Below, in pieces: positions 1-5,722 of a stretch of DNA of 5,722 nucleotides. Below the pieces are notes generated by a model, which searched no databases, was not told the DNA's origin, and saw only the letters and a list, made by a program, of their open reading frames with translations. The stretch is taken from contig JARKOR010000259.1 in the NCBI GenBank assembly GCA_029975625.1, forward strand, positions 1-5,722. The letters run 5' to 3'. Within the stretch, counting starts at the first letter, position 1; each line of letters starts with the position of its first letter. The translations under genes were made by a program, and so were the position numbers. The DNA comes from Nanosynbacter sp. (GTDB taxonomy: Bacteria > Patescibacteriota > Saccharimonadia > Saccharimonadales > Saccharimonadaceae).

Positions 1-384
1 CCCGAAAAGACCGTCGAAGATGAGAGTCCGGCCGGCATGCAGTTTAAGAGCGGAGAATTACTCGCGACGAAAGCGCAATTAATTCGTCATTTTAAGCAGG
101 CGGGGCTACCTTTGCCAATCATTACGAAAGGTTGGTTTTTCGAGATCTCACCTAGCAGAGTGCCTGAGACTATTTGTTTTGCGTATCTTGATGGTGATTA
201 TTATCATTCTATTTTAGATCCGTTAGCACTCATATGGGACAGGTTAGCGCCAGGCGCGATTATTGTTGTCGACGACTATGCCAACGAGGCATTGCCTGGC
301 GCGGCGAAGGCGGTTGACCAATGGCTCGCGTCTCATCCGGTCAAGCTTCGTGTTGAGCACTCATTGGCGATTATTTCCCTCTAA
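1..384 (+). CDS. TylF/MycF-type SAM-dependent O-methyltransferase, 3' part only
   Basis: This is the C-terminal end of a class I SAM-dependent methyltransferase of the TylF/MycF (macrocin O-methyltransferase) family. The reading frame is open from base 1, so the true start lies outside the window and the ATG at 37 is probably internal. About 127 residues are visible. Counting from the first full codon, they contain KGWFFE (the family's loop before the core strand), YLDGDYY at about 62-68, and VVDDY at 89-93 followed by PGAAKAVDQW. In characterised members the acidic residues of the DGD and DDY motifs bind the catalytic metal. Such enzymes methylate hydroxyls on sugars of macrolides or glycans; the substrate here cannot be told. 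The usual acidic residue of the GWFxDT motif is not clearly kept (GWFFEIS). The stop is TAA at 382-384. No terminator is apparent before the tRNA gene. The family call is fairly sure and the function is not. Confidence 0.8.
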   Translation, partial: PEKTVEDESPAGMQFKSGELLATKAQLIRHFKQAGLPLPIITKGWFFEISPSRVPETICFAYLDGDYYHSILDPLALIWDRLAPGAIIVVDDYANEALPGAAKAVDQWLASHPVKLRVEHSLAIISL

Positions 385-422
385 TGTATGGCTCGAATCC
401 TAATATCCACCTGACAATTTTG

Positions 423-431
423 TGCTATACT
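423..431 (+). promoter_or_regulatory. Extended -10 promoter of the tRNA-Val gene
   Basis: TGC followed by TATACT (-10 hexamer at 426-431) forms an extended -10 element. It predicts a start near 438, about 12 bases before the mature tRNA 5' end. No good -35 hexamer lies 16-18 bases upstream. CTGACA at 411-416 is only 9 bases away, too close to act as the -35 for this hexamer. Confidence 0.6.
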
Positions 432-449
432 TACAAGTACGAGTCACGA

Positions 450-526
450 GGGAAATTAGCTCAGCTGGCTAGAGCGCACGATTCACATTCGTGAGGTCAC
501 AGGTTCAAGCCCTGTATTTCCCACCA
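450..526 (+). tRNA. tRNA-Val (anticodon CAC), CCA encoded
   Basis: A full cloverleaf can be folded by hand. The acceptor stem GGGAAAT (450-456) pairs with ATTTCCC (516-522), followed by discriminator A523 and a gene-encoded CCA (524-526). The D stem GCTC (459-462) pairs with GAGC (472-475), with GG at 467-468 in the loop. The anticodon stem CACGA (477-481) pairs with TCGTG (489-493), and the loop TTCACAT puts CAC at 484-486. That anticodon reads GUG, valine. The T stem ACAGG (499-503) pairs with CCTGT (511-515) around the canonical loop TTCAAGC. All stems are fully paired and the variable arm is a standard 5 bases, so the gene looks functional. The typA promoter begins 4 bases after the CCA, and no terminator separates the two. 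Confidence 0.97.
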
Positions 527-530
527 TATA

Positions 531-559
531 TTGACTCTTTATGTAAATTGTGATACAAT
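531..559 (+). promoter_or_regulatory. Promoter of typA (TTGACT-17-TACAAT, extended -10)
   Basis: The -35 hexamer TTGACT (531-536) is one base off consensus. It is separated by exactly 17 bases from the -10 hexamer TACAAT (554-559), also one base off, and a TG at 551-552 completes an extended -10. This is a near-consensus housekeeping sigma promoter. The predicted start is near 566, giving a leader of roughly 29 bases before the typA ATG. Confidence 0.8.
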
Positions 560-562
560 AGA

Positions 563-594
563 GAGAGGAGCCTGTTTAGACCAGGCATATTTTT
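563..594 (+). promoter_or_regulatory. typA leader: distant SD-like purines and a small hairpin
   Basis: An AGGAG Shine-Dalgarno-like sequence (566-570) lies 24 bases before the ATG at 595, too far for direct use. Between them GCCTG (570-574) can pair with CAGGC (582-586) around a 7-base loop. If the four pairs 571-574/582-585 form, the unpaired distance from AGGAG to ATG falls to about 9 bases, a normal spacing. The bases right before the ATG are AT-rich with no SD of their own. The predicted transcription start falls at or next to AGGAG, so the purines may sit at the very 5' end of the message. Whether the hairpin aids initiation or only protects the 5' end is open. Confidence 0.4.
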
Positions 595-2418
595 ATGACA
601 AAACCAGAATTTATACGAAATATTGCAATTATTGCGCATGTTGACCACGGCAAGACAACGATGGTGGACGGGCTTTTAAAGCAGTCAAAAACATTCCGAG
701 ATAACCAGGCAGAGATGGCTCAGGAGCTCATCATGGACTCGGGCGACCAGGAACATGAGCGCGGTATTACAATCACGGCAAAGCAAACGTCAATTTACTA
801 CGGTGACTACAAAATCAATATCATCGATACCCCAGGGCACGCTGATTTTTCCGGCGAAGTTGAGCGAACGCTACAGATGGCCGACGGTGTACTATTGATT
901 GTGGACGCACAGGAAGGACCAATGCCTCAAACGAAATTTGTCCTGTCAAAGGCGCTTGAACTTGGACTCAAACCCGTGGTTGTCATCAATAAAATCGATA
1001 AGCCCGCACGGCGTATTGACGAAGTCGAGGACGAGCTGGCAGATTTATTCTTAGAGCTTGCAACGGATGAGTCGCAACTTCGTTATCCAATCTATTACGC
1101 GATAGGCCGAGAAGGCAAAGCTTGGACAAAGCTCCCCGAGGACGCGTCTGCCGAAGCTAACCTATCGCCCATTTTCGACGCTATCATTAACGAAATCCCC
1201 GCCCCGACCGTTTTGAGCGAAGGTGGGTTTCAGATGCTTGTTACAAGCCTGCAATATGACACTTTCCAAGGAAAATATGCCATCGGGCGTATTACCCGCG
1301 GCATGGTCAAACGTGGACTTGCGGTAAGCCTGCTCAAAAACGGTGAAGTTGCTAGTTCGGCGCGAATAGAGAAGGTCTTTGGGTATCGAGGACTGAATCG
1401 GGAAGAAATCACCGAGGCAAGTGCGGGTGATATTGTCGCGCTTGTCGGCGTTCAGGATGCGCACATCGGCGATACTATTGCCGACAAAGACGCTCCCGAC
1501 GCCTTGCCGACCATTGCCATTGAAGCGCCGACTCTTAGCATGTATCTTGGCCCAAACACGAGTCCGATGAAGGGCAAAGAGGGCGAATTTACGACTTCTC
1601 GGCAGATTGGCGATCGATTGAAACGCGAGCTTGAAACGAATGTGGCCCTGAGAGTAGAGGAAAATGGGATTGGATTTACAGTCTCTGGACGCGGCGAACT
1701 ACACTTAAGCGTGCTCATCGAGACAATGCGCCGCGAAGGCTTTGAGTTTGAGGTTGGACGACCGCAAGTTGTGACAATTACCGAAGATGGCGTCGAAAAA
1801 GAACCAGTCGAGGAATTACTCGTCGAGGTCGGCCCCGAATTCGTTGGCGTCATTAGCCAGGAGCTTGGCGCACGCCGAGCGGAAATGCTCGGTCAAGAGA
1901 CGACATCGGCCGGCGCAACACGTCTCACATACGTACTGCCAACCAGGGCGCTTATTGGTCTGCGTAATATCCTTTTGACCGCTACCAAGGGTACGGTTAT
2001 CATGAACAGCCTGCCTCATGGCTACCAGCCTTTAAGCGGCAAAATGCCGAAAACGCGAAACGGCGTGCTTATCGCTTTTGAGGCGGGAACCACTACCCCC
2101 TACGCCCTTCAGGCCGCCGAAGCTCGGGGCGAGTTATTGGTCGGACCAGGCGTCGAGGTATATGGCGGAATGATCGTCGGTATTTATAACCGTCAAGAAG
2201 ACCTAGAGTTGAACGTGTGCAAGGCTAAACACCTCACCAATATGCGCTCAAAAAGTTCCGATGGCGCCGTACAGCTCACGCCGTATACGCAGTTCAGCCT
2301 TGAACAATGTATCGATTTCATCGAAGACGACGAATTGCTCGAGGTAACCCCAAAAAACCTACGGCTACGCAAACGCTATCTTGATGCAAATGAACGCAAA
2401 CGTGCTGCTAAAATATAG
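595..2418 (+). CDS. typA: Ribosome-associated translational GTPase TypA/BipA
   Basis: TypA/BipA is an EF-G-like GTPase that binds the 70S ribosome and supports 50S assembly and growth under stress or cold. The 607-residue product has the family's full length. The N-terminal G domain shows G1 AHVDHGKT (14-21), G2 ERGIT (55-59), G3 DTPGH (78-82) and G4 NKID (132-135). The G5 region reads YAIGREG (168-174) where many TypA proteins have YASALNG-like residues. The barrel domain II follows (about 205-300), then the domain III signature GRGELHL (365-371) with [13 protein letters not shown] (378-390), a domain V region, and the TypA-specific C-terminal domain with KAKHLTNMR (543-551), [13 protein letters not shown] (582-594) and a basic tail. 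The start at 595 is supported because [14 protein letters not shown] follows at the usual distance. A strong promoter precedes the gene. A trehalase gene starts 23 bases after the TAG stop with no terminator between them. Confidence 0.97.
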   Translation: MTKPEFIRNIAIIAHVDHGKTTMVDGLLKQSKTFRDNQAEMAQELIMDSGDQEHERGITITAKQTSIYYGDYKINIIDTPGHADFSGEVERTLQMADGVLLIVDAQEGPMPQTKFVLSKALELGLKPVVVINKIDKPARRIDEVEDELADLFLELATDESQLRYPIYYAIGREGKAWTKLPEDASAEANLSPIFDAIINEIPAPTVLSEGGFQMLVTSLQYDTFQGKYAIGRITRGMVKRGLAVSLLKNGEVASSARIEKVFGYRGLNREEITEASAGDIVALVGVQDAHIGDTIADKDAPDALPTIAIEAPTLSMYLGPNTSPMKGKEGEFTTSRQIGDRLKRELETNVALRVEENGIGFTVSGRGELHLSVLIETMRREGFEFEVGRPQVVTITEDGVEKEPVEELLVEVGPEFVGVISQELGARRAEMLGQETTSAGATRLTYVLPTRALIGLRNILLTATKGTVIMNSLPHGYQPLSGKMPKTRNGVLIAFEAGTTTPYALQAAEARGELLVGPGVEVYGGMIVGIYNRQEDLELNVCKAKHLTNMRSKSSDGAVQLTPYTQFSLEQCIDFIEDDELLEVTPKNLRLRKRYLDANERKRAAKI

Positions 2419-2425
2419 CAGTAGA

Positions 2426-2434
2426 TGATACACT
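2426..2434 (+). promoter_or_regulatory. Possible extended -10 for leaderless trehalase transcript
   Basis: TGA followed by TACACT (hexamer 2429-2434) lies in the short gap after typA and matches the extended -10 pattern seen before the other genes here. A start 7-8 bases downstream would fall on or next to the ATG at 2442, giving a leaderless mRNA. In agreement, no Shine-Dalgarno sequence precedes this ATG. The position 17 bases upstream holds only TGCTAA, a poor -35, and the region is AT-rich, so a chance match is possible. Confidence 0.4.
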
Positions 2435-2441
2435 ATATATT

Positions 2442-4007
2442 ATGGCAGCTAAGCATAAGACTATTCGTTCGCGTACGCTAAAATCGGCCCTAGTCAAGGC
2501 GGCCGGTCCGTTTATGCGCGCGCATCCCAGTCCCGACCGAACGTTTGGACAATTGTTTATCGATGTCCAAGAACAGCGTATTTACGAGGATGGTAAAACA
2601 TTTGTCGATGTGGTGCCTCGGCAGAAAGTCAAGCAAATTCAACAAGAATACCGAATTAATCGACAAAATCCTGATTTTAATTTGCAAGAATTTGTCCAGA
2701 AGAACTTTTATGTGGTCGAGCATGTCAAAAATGATTACGTTCCTGACCCGTCGCGAACTATGCGCGAGCATATCAGAGCATTGTGGCCCGTACTTGAGCG
2801 GAGCGCCCTGAGGCAACACGGTTCGCTGATTGGCTTACCTTACCCCTATATTGTGCCGGGCGGACGCTTTAGCGAGCAGTTTTATTGGGATAGCTATTTT
2901 ATCATGTTGGGGTTAGCCGCGGATGGGCATTGGAACACTATTGACGGCATGATGAAAAATTATGCGCACATGATTCGTAAATTCAACTTCATTCCGACCG
3001 CAAATCGCACCTATTTCCTCAGCCGGTCACAACCGCCATTTTTGTCGCATATGGTAGAGCTCCTCGAGAAGCATAAAGGCAAGCTCGCGCTACTTGAATA
3101 CCTTCCCTACTTACTCCAAGAACATACTTTTTGGATGACGGGCAAGCTTCAGCTCATGCGAGGCGAACTGCCTGAATATCGTCGAGTTGTACGCATGCCA
3201 AACGGCGCCTTGCTCAACCGATATTATGACAACGATATGACTCCGCGGCCGGAGTCGCACAATGAAGACGTGTTAACAGCTCAGGAAATGACTAAACCCG
3301 AGCAGCTATATCTTGATCTGCGTGCGGCAGCGGAGAGCGGTTGGGATTTCAGCTCCCGATGGTTTGGCAATCCTTCCGACCTGCGAACAATTCAGACAAC
3401 CGATATTATTCCGGTCGACCTAAATTGCCTGCTGTATCATCTGGAAGTAACGATTGCGAGAGGTTATCGGCTACTCAAAAACACGCCGACCCGCCGACGC
3501 TTTGAGCTATACGCGGAACGAAGAGCACGAGCTATCGCCGAGTATTGCTGGGACGACCAGGAGCAATTTTTTGTCGACTACCATATTAGACGCGACGCGC
3601 CAACAGGAGTGTTGTCGTTGGCAGCCGTGTTTCCGCTTTATGCCAAGGTTGCCACGAGAGGGCAAGCAGAGCTTGTCGCAATGCGCTTGAAACGTGATTT
3701 CCTCAAACGAGGCGGCCTCGTAACGACGCTACACAAAAACGGACAACAGTGGGATAGTCCCAACGGCTGGGCGCCTCTACAGTGGATAGCCATCAAAGGC
3801 TTGCGTAATTATGGCTACGACGAACTTGCGGACGAGATTAAATGGCAATGGCTCGAGGTGAACGAAAAAGTCTATAGAGCAAAAACGAAAATGATTGAAA
3901 AATATGACGTCATTAATGAATCGGGTATAGGCGGAGGCGGCGAGTACCCACTTCAGGATGGGTTTGGCTGGACCAACGGCGTTGCGGCTGCGCTTTTAGA
4001 CGAATAA
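2442..4007 (+). CDS. Cytoplasmic alpha,alpha-trehalase, GH37 family
   Basis: This enzyme hydrolyses alpha,alpha-trehalose to two glucose molecules by the inverting mechanism of family GH37. At 521 residues it is close to the cytoplasmic E. coli TreF (549). Both classic trehalase signatures are present: PGGRFSEQFYWDSY at 139-152 and QWDSPNGWAP at 436-445. Other conserved blocks are YEDGKTFVD (48-56), RSQPP (195-199), TPRPES (267-272), ESGWDFSSRW (298-307) and GGGGEYPLQDGFGWTNG (497-513). From the E. coli enzyme, D302 in the WDF block is the expected catalytic acid, and the matching base is expected to be E501 in the GGGGEY block. There is no signal peptide; the N-terminus is basic and polar, so the protein should be cytoplasmic. 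The ATG at 2442 is the first Met ahead of the conserved region and lacks an SD. It could be co-transcribed with typA or use its own -10. The catalytic domain looks intact. Confidence 0.95.
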   Translation: MAAKHKTIRSRTLKSALVKAAGPFMRAHPSPDRTFGQLFIDVQEQRIYEDGKTFVDVVPRQKVKQIQQEYRINRQNPDFNLQEFVQKNFYVVEHVKNDYVPDPSRTMREHIRALWPVLERSALRQHGSLIGLPYPYIVPGGRFSEQFYWDSYFIMLGLAADGHWNTIDGMMKNYAHMIRKFNFIPTANRTYFLSRSQPPFLSHMVELLEKHKGKLALLEYLPYLLQEHTFWMTGKLQLMRGELPEYRRVVRMPNGALLNRYYDNDMTPRPESHNEDVLTAQEMTKPEQLYLDLRAAAESGWDFSSRWFGNPSDLRTIQTTDIIPVDLNCLLYHLEVTIARGYRLLKNTPTRRRFELYAERRARAIAEYCWDDQEQFFVDYHIRRDAPTGVLSLAAVFPLYAKVATRGQAELVAMRLKRDFLKRGGLVTTLHKNGQQWDSPNGWAPLQWIAIKGLRNYGYDELADEIKWQWLEVNEKVYRAKTKMIEKYDVINESGIGGGGEYPLQDGFGWTNGVAAALLDE

Positions 4008-4034
4008 ATCCCCTTCTGCTCAAAGGGGATTTAT
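4004..4034 (+). terminator. Hairpin terminator between convergent genes, overlapping the trehalase stop
   Basis: A perfect 12-base-pair stem is formed by 4004-4015 and 4023-4034 around the 7-base loop CTGCTCA. The trehalase stop codon TAA (4005-4007) lies inside the left arm. The core is CCCC/GGGG flanked by A/T pairs, so the T-rich bases (ATTTAT) are in the right arm and no long separate T-tract follows. It sits 18 bases before the stop of the minus-strand DUF2569 gene. The symmetric stem could therefore terminate transcripts from both strands. Confidence 0.8.
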
Positions 4035-4052
4035 GTATGTGCTTTCTGCTAC

Positions 4053-4643
4053 CTACTTAATCAACGTTTCCTTGACTCGCTTTGAAGCGAAAAAGTAAAG
4101 GATTACAAATCCCTGGAAAATCAAACCGACAATAATAGTCGAGAGCAACGCTGGAACTGTAGCTGCGCCAACACCTGCGGCAAACGCGACGATAGCTTTA
4201 ATGACGGCATATATAGCGCCGAGCCCAAATGTTCCGACTGCCAACCATTTACCCAGTTGCTTTTCCATGGCAATGAAAACGGTCGAAGCGATTGCTAACG
4301 CAGCAATGAACGGCGTGAATACGAGAGCAATGATGTTAGATGCGCTGCTTAAATCTGTCATCGCAGAGAAGAACATGCCAATATAACCAATACCCGCGAG
4401 CCCCAAAACAACCGCGAAAAAGAGCAACCAGCCCTTTACGCCCTTTAATGATGGCGCCATAACGACATATTGTACAGGAGCCGCTTGCGGCTGAGCAAAA
4501 TATTGCTGGCCAACCTCTGTCTGCTGCTGCTCTGGTGTCAGTGGAGCTGGAGCGGCAGGTTGCTGTTCAGTAGCTGGAGCCACTGGCTGTTGTTGCTCTG
4601 GCGTTGGCTGCTCCTGGCTGGTCTGTTCAGGATTTTCATTCAT
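4053..4643 (-). CDS. DUF2569-like four-helix membrane protein with P/Q-rich N-terminal tail
   Basis: The function is unknown. The 196-residue product starts with a low-complexity stretch of about 60 residues rich in Q, P, E and A, containing TPEQQQ twice (14-19 and 36-41). The membrane part follows: SLKGVKGWLLFF (65-76), then predicted helices at about 71-93, 103-125, 132-157 and 166-187, and a basic end YFFASKRVKETL (183-194). The KGxxGWLLxF opening and the YFxxSKRVK ending resemble the DUF2569 family, whose members are small four-helix membrane proteins. With no signal peptide, the tail probably faces the cytoplasm, as do the basic GKW loop and C-terminus. AGAAGGAG upstream leaves 9 bases between AGGAG and the ATG at 4641-4643, which fixes the start. 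The gene lies 45 bases downstream of rarA with its own promoter and ends in TAG before the shared terminator. The membrane-protein call is sure; the family call is moderate. Confidence 0.8.
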   Translation of the reverse strand: MNENPEQTSQEQPTPEQQQPVAPATEQQPAAPAPLTPEQQQTEVGQQYFAQPQAAPVQYVVMAPSLKGVKGWLLFFAVVLGLAGIGYIGMFFSAMTDLSSASNIIALVFTPFIAALAIASTVFIAMEKQLGKWLAVGTFGLGAIYAVIKAIVAFAAGVGAATVPALLSTIIVGLIFQGFVILYFFASKRVKETLIK

Positions 4644-4652
4644 TATACATTT

Positions 4653-4660
4653 CTCCTTCT
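4653..4660 (-). promoter_or_regulatory. Shine-Dalgarno of the DUF2569 gene
   Basis: On the minus strand AGAAGGAG precedes the ATG at 4641-4643 with 9 bases after AGGAG, and this decides the start. An out-of-frame ATG at 4648-4650 lies only 2 bases from AGGAG, too close for good initiation. It is the only strong SD at a normal distance in the window. Confidence 0.8.
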
Positions 4661-4682
4661 AAAATTGTTATGTATATGTAGC

Positions 4683-4691
4683 AGTATATCA
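4683..4691 (-). promoter_or_regulatory. Extended -10 promoter of the DUF2569 gene, overlapping the rarA stop
   Basis: On the minus strand TGA followed by TATACT (hexamer at 4683-4688) forms an extended -10. The TGA at 4689-4691 is the rarA stop codon. The start should lie near 4676, giving a leader of about 33 bases that holds the SD. The bases 17 upstream (about 4706-4711, ATGAAA) are a poor -35 and lie in rarA coding sequence. Confidence 0.6.
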
Positions 4692-5722
4692 TACCTGTTT
4701 TTTAATTTCATCAGGCAAAAAGCCTTTTTGGGGCTTAAAGTCGGCCTTCCATTCATACCCTTTATTATACCCTAAATCTTTCATGAGCTTCGTCGGCGCA
4801 TTACGGATATGCAGGGGAACGCGCGAGTCGGGGAACCGTTTTGCGAGCTCCTTCGCTTCATACATCAAATTTGTAACTTCGCGAGATTTCTCGCTGCGCG
4901 CAAGCGCCACTGCACAATGATATAGATTATAACCCGCCTCAGGCAAACCAACCCGTTCCACGGCTTGAAAAGTCGCAACCGCCAAACTAAGCGCGCCATT
5001 GCCTGCCAAACCAATATCTTCGGAGGCGAATATTACCATGCGCCGCGCAATGAACTTCGGGTCTTCGCCCGCATCAATCATCCGGCTCAAGTAATAGAGG
5101 GTGGCGGTCACGTCCGACCCGCGCATACTTTTGATAAATGCGGAAATAACATCATAGTGCATATCGCCCTTTTTGTCGTAACCTGGAACCTTTTTCTGCG
5201 CCGCCGCCTTCACGATCTCTGGCGTAACTTTCTCATGAAAACTCAGGGCAAGCTCAAGGTTCCCCAAAGCCACGCGCGCATCCCCGCCCGATAATTCCGC
5301 CAGGTAATCAAGAGCTTTTGGCGTAACGCTCTTCGTCCGCTTGAGAAGTTTAAGCGCTCGCTTTAAAATTTGAACAACTTCATCCTTCGCAAGCGGCTCT
5401 AGTACGAGAACTCTTGTCCGGCTTAGGAGAGGCGTGATAACCTCAAAACTAGGGTTTTCCGTCGTGGCACCAATGAGGGTAATAAGCCCCGACTCAACAT
5501 GAGGCAAAAACGCATCTTGCTGAGCCTTGTTGAAACGATGGATTTCATCGACAAATAACACGGTCCGAAGCTGAAGATTCCAATTTTGCCTGGCGTGCTC
5601 AATCACCTTTTCGACGTCCTTCTTTCCGCTTGTTACCGCTGAAAGCTCTATAAACTCCGCCTCGACCTCCCGTGCGATAATTCGCGCCAGCGTCGTCTTT
5701 CCGGTCCCGGGCGGACCCCATA
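4689..5722 (-). CDS. rarA: Replication-associated recombination protein RarA (MgsA), 5' end missing
   Basis: RarA (MgsA/WRNIP1 family) is a clamp-loader-like AAA+ ATPase that acts at stalled replication forks and on single-stranded DNA ends. The frame is open to the window edge, where it shows 343 residues. Numbered from the first full codon, these include Walker [11 protein letters not shown] (1-10), Walker [15 protein letters not shown] (55-68), sensor 1 [10 protein letters not shown] (84-93), the SRTR arginine-finger segment (100-103) and the sensor 2 region SGGDAR (144-149). The RarA tetramerisation domain follows with [12 protein letters not shown] (192-203), [11 protein letters not shown] (217-227), FASEDIGLA (231-239) and [19 protein letters not shown] (258-276). 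A GTG at 5604-5606 is in frame but lies after Walker A, so it is not the start. The missing N-terminus should hold the conserved stretch before Walker A. The C-terminus ends soon after [11 protein letters not shown], a little earlier than in E. coli RarA, whose tail runs on past the LPDE motif. The stop TGA overlaps the promoter of the next gene. Confidence 0.96.
   Translation of the reverse strand, partial: WGPPGTGKTTLARIIAREVEAEFIELSAVTSGKKDVEKVIEHARQNWNLQLRTVLFVDEIHRFNKAQQDAFLPHVESGLITLIGATTENPSFEVITPLLSRTRVLVLEPLAKDEVVQILKRALKLLKRTKSVTPKALDYLAELSGGDARVALGNLELALSFHEKVTPEIVKAAAQKKVPGYDKKGDMHYDVISAFIKSMRGSDVTATLYYLSRMIDAGEDPKFIARRMVIFASEDIGLAGNGALSLAVATFQAVERVGLPEAGYNLYHCAVALARSEKSREVTNLMYEAKELAKRFPDSRVPLHIRNAPTKLMKDLGYNKGYEWKADFKPQKGFLPDEIKKQV

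Noticed and set aside
411..416. CTGACA as a -35 hexamer for the tRNA promoter.
   Set aside because: It is 9 bases from TATACT, too short a spacer. Pairing it with TACAAG at 432-437 gives a 15-base spacer and a poor -10.
428..439. Small inverted repeat TACTT-AC-AAGTA over the tRNA promoter start region, as a possible operator.
   Set aside because: Five base pairs with a two-base centre is too weak, and no regulator is nearby.
372..522. TATTTCCC occurs at 372-379 and again at the tRNA 3' end (515-522), hinting at an att-type duplication.
   Set aside because: Only 8 bases match, the first copy is inside a coding sequence, and there is no integrase or cargo between the copies. Chance explains it.
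1162..1853. Open frames on the minus strand inside typA.
   Set aside because: They are antisense to a strongly conserved coding region, have Ser/Arg-rich compositions typical of shadow frames, and have no recognisable domain.
1787..2019. Overlapping small frames on both strands within the 3' half of typA.
   Set aside because: These are shadows of typA codons with no homology features or convincing start signals.
2490..2819. Frames on both strands inside the 5' part of the trehalase gene.
   Set aside because: The GH37 frame holds conserved motifs through this stretch; the others do not resemble any protein.
4470..4775. Plus-strand frame rich in Leu, Trp and Ser opposite the DUF2569 gene, looking like a membrane protein.
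   Set aside because: It arises from the complement of the Q/P/A-rich tail (CTG/TGC codons) and the rarA 3' end. The minus-strand frame has an SD, a promoter and family-like motifs.
5604..5606. GTG as the start of rarA.
   Set aside because: Walker A lies upstream in the same open frame and runs to the window edge, so this codon is internal.

Overview
The window reads as ordinary bacterial chromosome. Its best fit is a Patescibacteria/CPR genome, most likely Candidatus Saccharibacteria. This is inferred from the protein style (a TylF-type methyltransferase, a slightly divergent TypA, a cytoplasmic GH37 trehalase, a P/Q-rich DUF2569 membrane protein and RarA), the mid-range GC content and the compact spacing. 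TGA is used as a normal stop (rarA), so recoded lineages such as Gracilibacteria are unlikely. No mobile element, CRISPR array or phage gene was seen.

Layout. At the left edge is the 3' end of a TylF/MycF-type SAM-dependent methyltransferase gene (+). A complete tRNA-Val(CAC) gene with encoded CCA follows. Only a few bases later comes a near-consensus promoter driving typA/bipA (+). A GH37 trehalase gene (+) starts 23 bases after typA. It may be co-transcribed with typA or expressed as a leaderless message from its own extended -10 element. The trehalase gene ends in a strong hairpin terminator that lies between convergent genes. On the minus strand, a DUF2569-type four-helix membrane protein gene lies downstream of rarA. 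The rarA gene runs off the right edge and lacks its 5' end. The DUF2569 gene has its own promoter, which overlaps the rarA stop codon, and a good Shine-Dalgarno sequence.

How the genes fit together. tRNA-Val and TypA both serve translation, TypA as a ribosome-associated GTPase. RarA is a clamp-loader-like AAA+ ATPase that acts at stalled replication forks. Trehalase splits trehalose to two glucose molecules inside the cell. In a reduced, host-attached organism this could be a way to use host trehalose, but that is inference. Nothing shows that the genes form one functional system; the set looks like housekeeping plus one carbon-source gene.

The most interesting non-coding signal is a recurring extended -10 element (TGn followed by TATACT, TACAAT or TACACT) ahead of all four transcription starts that can be placed. 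The typA leader also has a small hairpin between its purine-rich Shine-Dalgarno-like stretch and the ATG. No clear undescribed system was found.
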